Part shown: piece by piece, positions 9,598 through 21,679 of the stretch
Numbering within the stretch: position 1 is the first letter of the stretch
Layout of the letters: each line of letters begins with the position of its first letter
From: Plantago elongata
Lineage: Eukaryota; Streptophyta; Magnoliopsida; Lamiales; Plantaginaceae
Length of the DNA: 28,618 nucleotides
Assembly: GCA_036897095.1 (NCBI GenBank)
Contig: JAYMSP010001813.1
Span: 1 to 28,618 of the forward strand
Direction: 5' to 3'
Translations under genes and position numbers: made by a program
Notes under the pieces: generated by a model
Databases searched by the model: none
Told to the model about the DNA's origin: nothing
The model's input: only the letters and a program-made list of their open reading frames with translations

Positions 9598-12500
9598 TTA
9601 GCTTCCACCAGAAAGCTTTGTCCTTTTATATGGCGGAGATTCGAAAAGCATTCTCACAGAAGTAACTGGATCATCAACCTGCAAAGCATATAAACACGTA
9701 TGCTTTTAGAAGCTGTTGTCCATCACATTTTTCAAGCATCTTATAACAATCTCAAACAGTTTGATACTTGAGTCTGCATACAATAGGATTAGCACTTAGC
9801 AGAATATATTAATGATGTAGAAGTAGTAACTGATACATAGAAATCAAATGATAAGACTCCAAATTCCAAATTGCAAATATAATCCAGGATTGACTATATA
9901 CAAGTAAGTGGTAACACATACCCAAATCTTTATTCATGAGATTGGCTTTGTCCAGTGAATTATGGCCTACTTCTATATGGTAACACATAGCCAAATCTTA
10001 ATCCATTATGTCTCTCATGGATCCTTAAATTTAGTAAGCTGATGAACTCAATGTAAAATCTTAATTCATGAGACCGAAAACCGTGCCTATCATGAAATGG
10101 GGAGGGACCTAAAACATGAACAATGTTCAACTATAAATAAAGCTCTCTGTTTACTTGGATATATTGAAGCGTTGGCTGGAAAAAATTTACCATTTAGAAG
10201 TCCAAGTAAATTATTATTAGAGTTCCTTCAGCATTCCCTTTTGACTAAAAGTATTCAGCCGCTTATATTTAAAAAAAAAAATGAATATCATCTTCTTTGA
10301 TTAATTTACCTCCATTAAGGAAGATGAAGGCATGCCATGCAAAAAGTTAGACTCCCTCAGTCCTTGCAAAGCTGTTAGAGTCTGCCTCCATCCGGGAGTA
10401 AATTTGGCACTCGCGAGAATCCAAGGGCAAAAGGGCCTGTGCTGCTTAATAGGATCAAATTCCCTTAATTCTGAAAATAATGGTTGTTTTTTATCCTCTC
10501 CTGCAAGAACAAGAAAGACAACTTTAAGCATCATAATAGTTTCAAACTGTGTCTAATTTCTATGGTAAACTAGAGAGAAAATAAAGACAATACTTTTCTG
10601 TAAACTATAGAGAGACAATCTTATTTTATATTATACGAGGCACATGCCTATACCTGGCAAAATAATCGCGCCTCGTTCGTCGTTGTCAACCTCAATTATA
10701 TCATCCATGTTAGGCCCTTCCCGCCCACCATTTCGATCAGTTTGATGCTCTGATGTTGAGCAAGAAAACTCTCCGGCATCAAGTCCATGTTCACCAACAT
10801 TTGGTGAATCAACTAAATAAGAGCCTTCTGGTACAGTTGGGAAAACTTGTGAAGGACATTTGGCAATTAAATCTGTACTGGAAGTTTCAAAAGCTGCGTC
10901 GCAGGTGATAGTTGCATTTTGTGGGGATCTTAGCTGATCATCCGCTTGTGACAGTGTCTGAACAGCCATAAATCGGGCTCGCAAACTCTGGCCTACGACA
11001 GGTAAAGTTATTGCCGCTCCATAATTTACCATGTCAGGTGGAGGGCCTCCAGCAATTGAGAAACCACGTGGTGTAGAAGCAGTGTTAACAGTGCTTCTAG
11101 TTCCTTCAGTTGTTCCTGTATTGATCTCATTGCCCGGGGAGATTTGTAGTTCACTTACCCCAGTAAGAGAAGATGAAGCTTTACCATCAACTTTTGTAAG
11201 TCCAACAAATCTTAGATACTCTGTGGGCCGCGGGACAGTAGCAAATGTCCATAGTCCAACACTAGCTCCACACAGTTTGCAATCAAGAACAATAGAACTG
11301 GGATCCAAATGCAATTGACAAGAATCCTTGTTGCCCTCAGTACACAAAGTCTGGACATCTACTTTCTGCTTCTGTCCATCTGAAAATCTGATATTGGTGC
11401 CTTGAATATATTTCTTTTGTTCATCCTTCAGATCAACTATATAAGGTAATATGTGAGGATCCCATCCACATAAACTTATAAGCTTCTGAGCCTGCATAGT
11501 GACACAATTAGTTTCTAAACCAAAACTGGAAGAAAAACATTTATCTCCTTAACAAATGAATACAGTGACTGAAAGAAACAGTCAACAGGAATGGTGATCT
11601 TAGTAAATACAGTCAAGAATTAGCTAAATATCAGTGCAAACAGTCAACTTCTGGTACAACCGAGCCAATGACTCTTCATAACAGGACATCAGATAGACTG
11701 ATCTGAGAAATAATCTGAAGGCAATTCACCAGTGAAAACACTCGTTTTGCCTCTGATCATCTCTCTTGGGGCACGTGCAATAATTGATGTGTGCAGTGCA
11801 ACAAATGAAAGAATGCTACGTCTCACGACTTTGCAATGCACCTTTTCTCTTTATTCTTTTTTCATGAATCTGGCATCTAGCCTGACGCATACCTTAGCTA
11901 CAGTTATAAACAAAGTCAATTGAGATATCAAAAACATTTAGCACCGAAACTCAAACATCCAAATTTCTAATGCAGAATCAGCAAGACAGAATCATACTTT
12001 CATCTTAAGTTGGAAAAGTTGAAATGTTGAATAACCTTGTAATATGAAGAAACTGACTCAGGTACATCTCCAGTGGCCATTGTACAACTTTTAACATGAG
12101 CACTGTAATCTGACGTCAAAATGTCTTTAAGAAAGTGCTCGAGCTCAGAGCTTTTCATGTTATCAATTGCTACGGTCGAGATGATGGGAAGGGCTGTTAA
12201 CTGTGATATAGTGAATAAGCGATTCTTGTAATCCTCAACCAAATTAGCCCGTGGAACAGCTGGAAACTTAGCGAGCTCTTCTGTGCAAGAATTGTTAATC
12301 CAAGGGCATAGTCGTTTATGCCCGCTTTCTAGCTTCAAGCTAAATACCAAGGCTGCTTTTTCAACTGAGCGCAACAACCCAAAGAAGATAAAGTATTAGG
12401 TATTATACAGCTGATGATGTGTCCCCCATTAACTTTCTAACCTTAAAGACTGCTATGAAAAGGAGAAATCTAGATAAGAAGAGATTTAGAGAGAAAAGTA

Positions 12501-14078
12501 TGACTTGCCTTGTTGCTGAGACCATGCTGAAGGAGTAGAGAAGAAGATTCGAGCTCCACAAGATTCACATGCAATTGTGTCCATGTCTACATTGACCCAC
12601 CCCCTCCTAGCACAATTTAAAGGGCTCACGGCCTAGAAAAAGAGCAAAGCAGCAAGCAATTCTTAGACTGAACAAAACACTGATAAGCTATTCGACAGTC
12701 ACATCTCCAAAATAAACACACCATAGGAGATTATTTCCAAAAATTACCAGACTCAATACTTGATTCATTGAATGTTGAGTCATAACTAAAGTTTGGCAAG
12801 AACACGACTATTATGTTACACTTTGTCACTTCAGACAAGCATACGCAAATAGTCCAGTAGTGAAACAAAAACGAATTCAAGTTCTGATATATCAATCAAC
12901 CAACACATACTTGGCAACTGAATCATTTATCTATACATGCTCACAAACAAACTCCATATTGTATACACACAATCCAATTACCTAAACAATAGTGTTAAAA
13001 ATTGACAAAAACAAAAACAAAAACACAACACTCCAATTAGCTTAGAAAAGAGCACAGCAGCAAGCAATTACCGGACTGAATATCCAAACACCGATAAGCT
13101 ATTTAACAGTCACATCTCCGAAATAAACACATACAGAAGCTTATTATCATCAACGAATGTCGAGTTACAACTAAGTCTCACAGGAACACGACTATTATGT
13201 ATTTACGTTACAATTCAAGTTCCTATATAGTATCAACCAACACACACTTCGCAGCTGAAGCATTATACACTCTCACATACAACTCCACATTCTACACACA
13301 CAATCCAATTAATTAAACACTAGTGATAAAAACTTGCCAAAAACAAAATCACAACATTCCAATTAGCCTAAAAAAGAGCAAAGCAGCAAGCAACTACCAG
13401 ACCGATTAAAGAAACACTGATAAGCTATTTAACAGTCACATCTCATAAATAAACACACTATAGTAGCCCATTATCAACAAATGTTAAGTTACAACTAAAG
13501 TCTCGCAGGAACACGACTAATACGTTACAATTCAAGTTCCTGTATAGTATCAATCAACACACACTTCACAGCTGCAGCATTATACACTCTCACATACATT
13601 ATACAACAACACATTCTACACACACAATCCAATTGACTAAAACAAAACCTGTGGCTTAGCAAACCATGTCATCGACTTAAAAGTAGACATCCTCCTGAAC
13701 AAATCCTCACGGTCCCAAGGCCTCGACGACGACGTGGCTCGATTCGCCAACGTCTTCCCCAATTCCTGCACATTGCCAGAACGCAAATCCTTCCGTTTGT
13801 GTATGCCTGACAATTTCTTAACTCCGAGTAAACTGCACACACGAGAACAATCAGGAGAAATGCGATTGTTGATTAAGCAGTGTTATTAGTACGGTGAGAA
13901 ATCGAAAAAATAAATAAGATGAAGCTAACGAATAGATGAATACACGAAATCGGAGAACAGAGTTGATTGATTACCGGTTGTAGGTGTTGGTGGTTGAATT
14001 AGGTCTGGATTTGGAAGGTGAAGGTTGAGAAAGCTTCTGGACGATTTGGTTTAGCCTGTTTTCGTAATCGTCTCCCAT
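9598..14078 (-). CDS. C3HC-type zinc-finger (NIPA/Rsm1-like) nuclear protein, seven exons
   Basis: Exons on the minus strand: 14078-13975, 13832-13649, 12632-12509, 12364-12036, 11491-10654, 10500-10310 and 9678-9598. All phases agree and give 616 residues from MGDDYENRLNQIVQKL to a C-terminal basic tail (SPPYKRTKLSGGS). A first zinc module uses C118 and C121 (ACESC) with H153 and C157 (HKRLCPW). A second module appears split: C318 and C321 (DCKLC) pair with H547 and C551 (HRPFCPW), separated by about 225 Ser/Thr/Pro-rich, probably disordered residues. The family includes human ZC3HC1/NIPA and Arabidopsis ILP1 and MEM1; by length it best fits the MEM1 type, a nuclear protein linked to DNA demethylation and DNA-damage tolerance, but that assignment is inference. 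Intron 3 has a GC donor. Intron 2 is enlarged by tandem repeats. Confidence 0.9.
12503..12513 (-). other. GC donor of a GC-AG intron
   Basis: Exon 3 of the C3HC gene ends CAACAAG and the intron begins GCAAGT. The next exon starts after CTCAG at 12365. Joining them gives Gln-Gln-Gln-Val-Glu-Lys in frame. AG|GCAAGT is the strict consensus of the rare GC-AG class, so a sequencing error is unlikely to explain it. Confidence 0.8.
12633..13645. repeat. three tandem repeat units in C3HC intron 2
   Basis: Three diverged direct repeats fill the intron: about 12633-13040, 13041-13366 and 13367-13645. Each opens with a variant of CCTAGAAAAAGAGCAAAGCAGCAAGCAA, here in parts: an AG-like acceptor, then AGCAAAGCAGCAAGCAA. 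Each continues through CACTGATAAGCTATT, AACAGTCACATCTC, AGGAACACGACTA and ACACACAATCCAATTA. Unit lengths fall from about 408 to 326 to 279 bases because of internal indels. Read on the gene strand, each unit ends in a T-rich tract and an AG or near-AG, so the true acceptor of exon 3 belongs to the first unit. Confidence 0.85.
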
Positions 14079-15112
14079 ATTTGCTGTTTTCTGCTACTCT
14101 TGTGTTGTGTTGATTTTTGCAGCTCGATTTGCCAAGCTTCTAGTTCTAGTACATTTTGCTACTCCGTACATTCATATTCTCCTTTTATTTTTCTCTTTTT
14201 TCTTTTAGATATTTTTTCAGTTCTTACATTAAAATTCTCATGAATTTATCAGCTCAATGAGTTTATTTTTCTATAATAATATATTATATTAGAGTATGTG
14301 AACACAAAAACTATATTTAGCAAAACTCATTGTAGATTTAATAAGTTAGTTTAGAAAGATTATACAAAAATAAGCTAGCTTATTGTGCGTACCACATTTA
14401 TCAAATTAACTAATTTATTAGCTGATTAATTTATTAAATAATTTTATAAAAATTAATTAGTTTATCAGCTAATTTTGCTAATTAATCTCCTCATCTGATA
14501 ATAATATATTATTTATTTTATTGATCATATTGTAAAAATAGATGAAGATTAAAAAAATAGTAAAGAATAAAATGAAAATTGATAGCAAGGGTTGTTAAAT
14601 TGATATTTATGTATTGTACACACATTTAGCAGCATACGTAAAAGTTGAACGTCTGAATTTGTATGTAATACTAGTCCAACATAGTATCAAAATGTATTTA
14701 CTTTAAATTTAGTATATTGTATTAAACGTAAAGTGAACTTAGTATGGACTCCTTTAATTATATTAATAAACTTACTACATTTATTTTTAGAACCTCGTTA
14801 AAAACTTTCAAACTTATAAATGAAAATTTTATCTCATTATAAAATTGTTTATCATTTTTATCTTCTACTTCTTTTATCAATTTATATAATATATCTATTA
14901 CTTTATCATCTATGTAGATAGGTGGGGTGAACGTACATCTCTGCCAGGTTCCTCTCCTGACATCAAGATATATAGCAGTACATCTACTGAACTAACTGAT
15001 TCATACTTCTACTACAAGTACAAGCTTTTTTGGCTCTTCTGAAAACTGAACTATTGTAACATATATAGATTATTGAGAATTCATTGATAATCTAGATTGT
15101 AATCACTAATCA
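14079..15112. other. AT-rich intergenic region with possible MITE remnant
   Basis: The C3HC promoter should lie just above 14078. Bases 14340-14500 are strongly AT-rich and partly palindromic (TTATTAGCTGATTAAT against ATTAGTTTATCAGCTAAT), suggesting a degraded MITE that shares AATAAGCTAGCTT with the element at 4222-4419. Nothing coding is seen up to the SABATH stop codon at 15113. Confidence 0.45.
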
Positions 15113-16979
15113 CTACTTTCTGCATAGCGCAATTACTACATTTAGACAAGTTGATTCTTTGAGCGCCATATGGTCCCGTACTTTCTCCGCATACCTCTGA
15201 AATAGGCGATCAAGCAGCAAACTCCCAAAGTGTTTAGTTATCATTGGCTCCATGAAAGCTCGAAATGTGTTTGCAAAAAGTTCCCCGCTCTTATCGCTAC
15301 CAATAGGCGGACAATCATTAACATTGTCGTTTGCAATGTTATTCAAAGGAACACGAAAATATGTGAACCTATCCAGAGTGAAGGATCCCTCGTTCTCAAC
15401 TATGGTATGCACTTCTGATTCAAACGGTGGGTACAGTGGCACGTTAAAAGATTGTATATCCTCCCGTTTCACAAGTCCCTGTAGAGCCAAAACGTTGAAT
15501 TGATTGCATAAAATTAATTCATCAAAATAAATACACACACACACACCAAACAAGAAAACACAAACATGCACGAAGAATGATGTACGTAGATCTTAAAAGA
15601 ATTAGAGCGTTCACACGTACCTCTGTCACCATGTCAAGAAGTGATTGTGCGAGCAATTTCATAGCTGCTGCATATTCATCATAGGGATCCTCGGGACTTC
15701 TACCAAAAAAGGATAAAACCATGCGTCCACCTTGTACCATTTCTTCCGCTCGCATCTTTAAAAATGTGGAGAAATCTCTATGAAACTGCCTCGAGTATAC
15801 TTCTGATACATAAGGAGGGCTTTCTCCCGCTAAGTATATATTCTCTCCGTTCTGGGTATCTAATCCTTCTGGAATCTACCATGAGATCATGTATCACCCA
15901 AACTTTATCAGGGAGGAGTCATGAACAAACTAACTTTAGGGGCTGCGAAAATGATTTTCTTGAAAGTTATGTGGACCAAAAGGCTACCTACTTCTTATGT
16001 TCCGAATTGAATTTTTCATTGGATTCTTGTTGATGTTCTTAAATGGGAAACTTAGTTCAGGACGAAGTAAATATGAATTGGGGAGTTCTCAACAATGTAC
16101 ATACCTGAGAGAGCCAGTGAATAGATGAGGAAGAATAAGCAAAGTGCAACATTTTCCTAGCAAATAACCTTCCATAGAAAGAGCTCGGTAAACCATAAAC
16201 GAAACATCGCTCCTTCTCCACGTTACCCTCTTGATAGCTATTCCATTCGGAAAGATATTTGAATAAATTGTTAAAATCATTATCTGGAAGATCATTTAAA
16301 TATACTTCAAATTCAGGGACACGATCAAAATGCATCTTCCCTCTACATATATTGTCGATTTTATCAACAATATGGGCCATTGACAAAACAGAGTTGGGTC
16401 CTGATGCACATCCAAAATCAACAACTTTGTAGCATTTTTCACACCCAAAGTTGGGATCATCCAACATATCCTCCAGGGTGTCATCCACCACATGAAATGT
16501 ATTTGATATAATGGCTCTCTGCAATACCAGCAAAAAACTAAATATTAACGGGGCTTAATTTAACACTCGATTCGATTTTATGTAAGTAGAATAATATATA
16601 GTTATTTAATTTCATCGAATCAGGTATATTATACCATAGTTGTTAACAGCTTTCAAGCGCTATACCAAATACTATACAAGATCATAATATGATACAAAGT
16701 ACTAATTAAACGTTTGATTATATCAAATGAGTTTGATATCAAACTTTCTTCAAAGTTCATACTCCATCAAACTATCATTGTGGCTTTATTTATGCTTCAT
16801 GAATTTTCTATCATACTCCATCAAATCATGATTGAAAATGGTCTCAAAATGCATAGTCAAGAAAACGTACGGCAAAGAAGATTAAGGAAAGAGAAAAGTA
16901 CTTGAATGGCGCAGTTCTTTGCGTAGCTAGTTTTCCCATCACCAATATTCATGCGCATAATAATGCCGTCCGAACCCAT
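15113..16979 (-). CDS. SABATH-family SAM-dependent carboxyl methyltransferase, four exons
   Basis: Exons on the minus strand: 16979-16902, 16518-16105, 15875-15621 and 15478-15113. All introns are phase 0 with GT-AG ends, and the product has 370 residues, normal for the family. Hallmarks in order: [14 protein letters not shown] near the N-terminus, the SAM-binding loop [47 protein letters not shown], and [17 protein letters not shown] enzymes move a methyl group from SAM to the carboxyl of small acids such as salicylate, benzoate, jasmonate, IAA or loganate, making volatile or signalling esters, or to xanthine nitrogens. The substrate cannot be named. In the SLMWLS motif of salicylate-specific enzymes this protein has His instead of Met, as in many benzoate/salicylate and other members. 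Cytosolic; no targeting signal. The O-methyltransferase gene lies upstream on the same strand. Confidence 0.93.
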
Positions 16980-17828
16980 TTTCTTAAGACCCTTGTTTCT
17001 TTAGATAAATAAGTACTTATAAGTAACGTTTTCTTGTATTTTACACAACTTCATGACTTAGGCCATATTCGTTATATTGTTGGAGCGGTCGTCTTTCCAC
17101 TCAAATCGAATATTTTATACATTAAAAAAAAAAAAAGACCACTTAAATTATATAACTGATTAATCATCATCGCATAAATAGTGACAACTTGATAAATGAT
17201 AAACTTGTGAATATGCGTAATCATCCCACCGCCTCATTACACCGCCTATCTAGCTAATTTGTGACGCAAAGACGTCACCGCCTAATCTAATCTGTAATGG
17301 AGAGACGTCATACTCATACTCATACATGTGTATTGAGAAGTTAATTTAAAAACGTTCAAAGATAACGAGACGGTCTCTAACATATTTAAATTCATAATCT
17401 ATTGATTGAATACTTGAAGATAAAGTACAACTAAATTCCACTTCATTATTAATACTTTTAAGTTCATTAATAACATAGATATTTTAATTAATATTCTATT
17501 CATTCCGTTTAAAATAAAATATTTCTCACATGCACATTTTTAAGAAAAATATGTAGCACTCTCTCCGTCCCACTAGAAATGAAACAATTTTTTCATTTTA
17601 AATGTCCCACCAAAATGAAACAATTTTTCATTTATAAAAATAATCCCACCATACAACTCATTTTTAACTATGCATTATTGACCCATGTACTTTTCTATCA
17701 AAAACTCATTCTTAGCAACATGCTTACTTCATCCCGTTTATAACGAAACATATATGGTTTTATTTGCGTAAGATTTATACAACATATTTCTTTTATTTAC
17801 GAGATATATAGAAATAGATCGTGAGACA
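16980..17828. other. spacer between the two methyltransferase genes
   Basis: An 849-base AT-rich spacer that must contain the SABATH promoter and the OMT 3' end. It holds a Stowaway-like fragment near 17554-17660. No further gene is seen. Confidence 0.5.
17554..17660. mobile_element. Stowaway-like MITE fragment
   Basis: TAGCACTCTCTCCGTCCCAC carries the CTCCGTCCC terminal motif common in plant Stowaway/mariner MITEs, next to TA. It is followed by repeated AATGAAACAATTTTTCATTT blocks. The matching opposite terminus is not seen, so the element is truncated or decayed. Confidence 0.45.
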
Positions 17829-19024
17829 TTACGGAAAAACTTCAATGAGCGACCTCAACCCTAATTGTCGTGTAACCTCGTAGCTAGTGAATCCTGCATC
17901 CATGAACAACTTTGCCCACTCTTTCTCCATTCTCTCTTTTCCGTTGCAAATGGCCATCATATGTATGTCAAAGCATAGTTTAGTCTCAACAGCTTCCTGT
18001 TCTTGTTCCTCATCATCTAAGATCATCTCAATGATAATTACCTTCCCGCCATTATCTTTGCTGGGAATAATGGCTTTTTTGCACTTTCTCAATAATTCCA
18101 AACACTCTTCATCACTCCAACTGTGCAATATACACTGCGTGCACATAATTGAATCGTAACTTAACATAAGTGACTAGATTAATTTCGCACATCTCTATGT
18201 ATAATTTTGAGTTTTTAAATGTATGGTATCAGAGCCTTATGCTCACTGAGACATACCTTCAGTAACACTGCATCAGCTTGAGGAATGGATTCGAACATGT
18301 TGCCACTAACGAAATTCACATTCTCCTTCCCTTTCATTCCTGCAACTACATGTGGAAGATCCAGCACTGTACAATGTAATAGCGGACAAGCTTCGGCTAT
18401 AGCTTGGGAAAAAATTCCTTGACCACCTCCGACATCTATCATTGTCTTCAACCCATCAAACACATGCTTACATTTATTAACGACTACACTGGCCACCAAT
18501 CGCGAATCAGCATTCATCATCTCATTAAACAGTTGATTCCGCGTTGGCTCCTTCCTGAAGGTTTCCCAAAGTTCAACCCCGTTAGCTGTTTTATAAGTCG
18601 TGGTGATATCATTTTTGAACCATTCTGCCAAACAATGCCCTGGATGATGATCAAGATAACCAAGACTGAACATGGCTTGACTTAATGGCTCGTTTCTTGA
18701 GAGGATCCGCGAGGCTGGTGTGAGCCAATAACCCTCTTCACTACTACCCTCCTTATCAGATATCTTCTTCTTGACGAACAACTTTGAGTGGATCAAGATT
18801 CGCATCAGACGTGGGATATTGTGGGATTTTTGTTTGTTGATAGGGAGGGCGTTTGTTAATTCGGAAAGTGTCATTGGTTTACCATGATCACTGATGATAT
18901 CGGGTATTCCAAGTTGGATTGCACACTTGAGAGATTTGGAGTTTATGAAGCTGTATACTTGGTTCCATATGTGGCATTGAGCTTCAAGGAGCTGATCATG
19001 AGATAGCTGATATTGGGAGCACAT
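17829..19024 (-). CDS. class II (COMT-type) plant O-methyltransferase, two exons
   Basis: Exons 19024-18257 and 18134-17829 encode 357 residues, normal for the family. Residues 1-120 form the dimerisation, winged-helix part (CAIQLGIPDIISDHGKPMTL, then GYWLTPASRILS). The Rossmann methyltransferase part has the SAM loop DVGGGQG at 197-203 and LDLPHVV at 222-227. The phase-0 intron falls at the conserved site just before CILHSWSDEEC; H260 is the expected catalytic base, and the C-terminal GLRSLIEVFP supplies the usual late Glu. The family transfers methyl from SAM to phenolic hydroxyls. The overall wording is closest to flavonoid 7-/8-OMTs and isoflavone- or resveratrol-type OMTs rather than caffeate OMT, but the substrate is inference. 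It sits 849 bases upstream of the SABATH gene, same strand. Confidence 0.93.
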
Positions 19025-20534
19025 TTGTACTGTCCTATTAGATATTCTCCTAAATGCTACTATCTTGTTTCAGAAATGGTTTTTTCTTTTTTTGTTCGTT
19101 CCCTTGGCTATGGTATTGTGAGGAACTGAGGATTATATATATAAAAATACATGATCTCTGCTACAGTACTTATTATTTAAGTTGCAATAAAATCGATAAA
19201 ATTCGAAGATCTGATCCATATGATGTAAGGATAGAAAGATATGAACAATTGAACATGGACGAGATTTTTTTATTTACTAAGTCTTATGAAAGTCCGGCGG
19301 AGTTCGGAGAGACCCTCTAATTTTTAAAATATATTATCTAATTTTTATATAAATAGCATGTGTTTTAGTTTTTACCATTATTTATTTAGTTTTTCATGTT
19401 AATTATATATTTATTTAATTTTTGTTTTGAACCGTCTAATTTTAATATATATTGTTTAATTTTTATAACATATTGTCTAGTTTTGTAACTATATAGTCTA
19501 GTTTTATAAATGATTTTGTTTTATTACTTGTACAGAAATTTCATTCATGTAATCTATATTATCTAATTTTTATATTATATTGTTTAGTTTTTATATTATA
19601 TTGTATAATTTATAAAATGTATTATTTAAATTTTACATGATATTAAATTTATACTATTATTTAGTTTTTACATTATATCGTCTAGTTTTTACTTAATCCG
19701 TTTTTAATGAATTCGAGTTAAAACATCAGCGAAAAATAATCTAAAAGTCAAGTCGTGAAAAGTAAATATAATTATCTAACTTCATCATTTAAAAGTAACT
19801 TTTGAAACTCTCCTATATATATGGGACTATATGGGTCTCAGTGTCTCACAATAAGGAAGTCATCTTGGTGTGTCACTATGTAGAGTATCCACATTATGAA
19901 TTTGGAATGAGCTCTTGTCAAAGTCATAAGTTGAAACTATATTTTAAGAGGATGAGACAACTATAAATTTATAACTTACTCAAATAGTAAAATACCGTGT
20001 ACATGAAAAAATGAAATGTAATATAAATCCAACTAATAAAAAATAATGACACAGTTCAACTTGAAAATTTAGTTTTAAAGGAAAAAATTAAATTTAAAGA
20101 TCAAACAATTCTGATTTGTAAACGAAATTTATAAACTCCAAGAATAAGATAGTCCCCATACGAATTTAATTTGACTTGACATAAACAAATACAGTAATTA
20201 CAAATTATAACTTTATTTGAAGTCTAAAACAACACTATACTTAAATCGTTTTTGTGATTTTGCAAATAAAGAGAGTGTAGGGGCCTAAGTTTACAAATGA
20301 GAAGTATCCAGCAATAGACTGCAAATACATGGAGTAGATGGAAGATTTTTTTTCCCAGGACAAAACAGGAAATCCAGAACTGAAACGATAAACACCACAA
20401 TACTACACAAAAATTAAAAAAAATAATAATAGACTGTAATTATTTATGCCATTCAATTGAGAAACATTACAGTTCACATATACTGAGAGTGTGTGTTTTG
20501 TGCGTGTGTGGTTGAGAGAGAAGCAGAGAGTAAA
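19025..20534. other. AT-rich intergenic region between divergent genes
   Basis: This 1.5-kb region separates the divergently transcribed OMT and CLPS1 genes and should hold both promoters. It contains the AT-rich repeat array at about 19316-19700. An open frame at 19054-19320 shows no domain. Nothing else is supported. Confidence 0.5.
19316..19700. repeat. degenerate AT-rich minisatellite-like array
   Basis: A loose tandem array whose unit is roughly 22-27 bases, of the form TATTGTCTAGTTTTTATATTA. About a dozen variants are visible, for example TATTGTTTAATTTTTATAAC, TATTGTCTAGTTTTGTAAC and TATATCGTCTAGTTTTTAC. Units differ in length and sequence, so the array is old. Confidence 0.6.
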
Positions 20535-21629
20535 ATGGAGACGGCGATCTGCGGCGGAAGAGTTGGTGGCGTTTCTGCTAGGCAAATTTTCCACCACTCA
20601 ACACCTGGTAATTTCATTTTCCTTGAGTTTATACATCGTTTCGTTTCTTCCGATTTTACGAGTTTCTGTTCGTTTTTTGCCGTGAAATGGGTAGATAACA
20701 TGTAGGAGATTGCTGATGAGAAGCTGAATGAGTGATTGTTCTGTGTGGTAGTGAGTTTGAAGGTGAACTAGCTGGATTGTTTTGGTTGTTAGGTGAATCT
20801 GTTAATAGACTTTTCGATTGGCACAGAATTTGTGAACGTTTTTGTGAAATCGTAGTCGGAGAAGTCCTGGTTCGGTTTTGGCTCAACAAGTGATTTGTTT
20901 GTAATGTGATAGTTCCTTGAGTTTATGCATCGTTTTGTTTCTTCGATTTTACGAGTTTATGTTCATTTTTTGCCGTGAAATGAGTTGAAAAGGATAGGAG
21001 ATTGCTGTGAGAAGCTGAATGAGTGATTGTTCTATGCAGTAGTGAGTTTGAAGGTGAATTAGCCGGATTTGGTTTTGAGTTGTTAGGTGAATCTGCTGGG
21101 CGATAACAAAGAGTATTTGTGGCTGAGTTTTTTATTGGCACAAAATTTGTCAAGATTTTGTGAAATTGTAGTTGGAGAAGTCCTGGTTCGGTTTTGGCTT
21201 ACTAGTGATTGTATGGTATATTCGAGATACAGATTAACTGACTGATTATTATTTGCTTATCATGCTGTTGAAAAACGAATGAACTGTGTGTGGTGGGGAA
21301 GATAACTTCCACTGTAATTGTATTAAGAAAGAGCATGTGAGCTACTGCTCATGAGGTTATTGGGCAAATAGGTAAGTTTGGAGTTCAAGCACTCAGCAAT
21401 AGCAACTGTAGTTTGTCTTTGAACCTTCTAGTTCAGCATTTTAATCATCTATATAGTCCATAGATTATATAGGTGACTGTATTTCACGAACTTGTAACTG
21501 GTGTCCAGTAGTGTGACTCTGGTGGCATATGCTAACTACTCATTACACTTCATGGACCTGCTGAATTTATCTGTTACCCTTTCCTTCTTTTTTTTTTCCT
21601 CCCATCAATTTGTTTGCATAGCCTTTTTT

Positions 21630-21679
<50 letters not shown>

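Noticed and set aside
11031-11318. 95-codon plus-strand open frame
   Set aside because: It is the antisense shadow of exon 5 of the C3HC gene.
12633-13645. The intron repeats as a CRISPR-like array
   Set aside because: Units are hundreds of bases long, diverged and without spacers; the context is a plant intron.
15230-15503. Two plus-strand open frames
   Set aside because: They are antisense to SABATH exon 4, whose family motifs are unmistakable.
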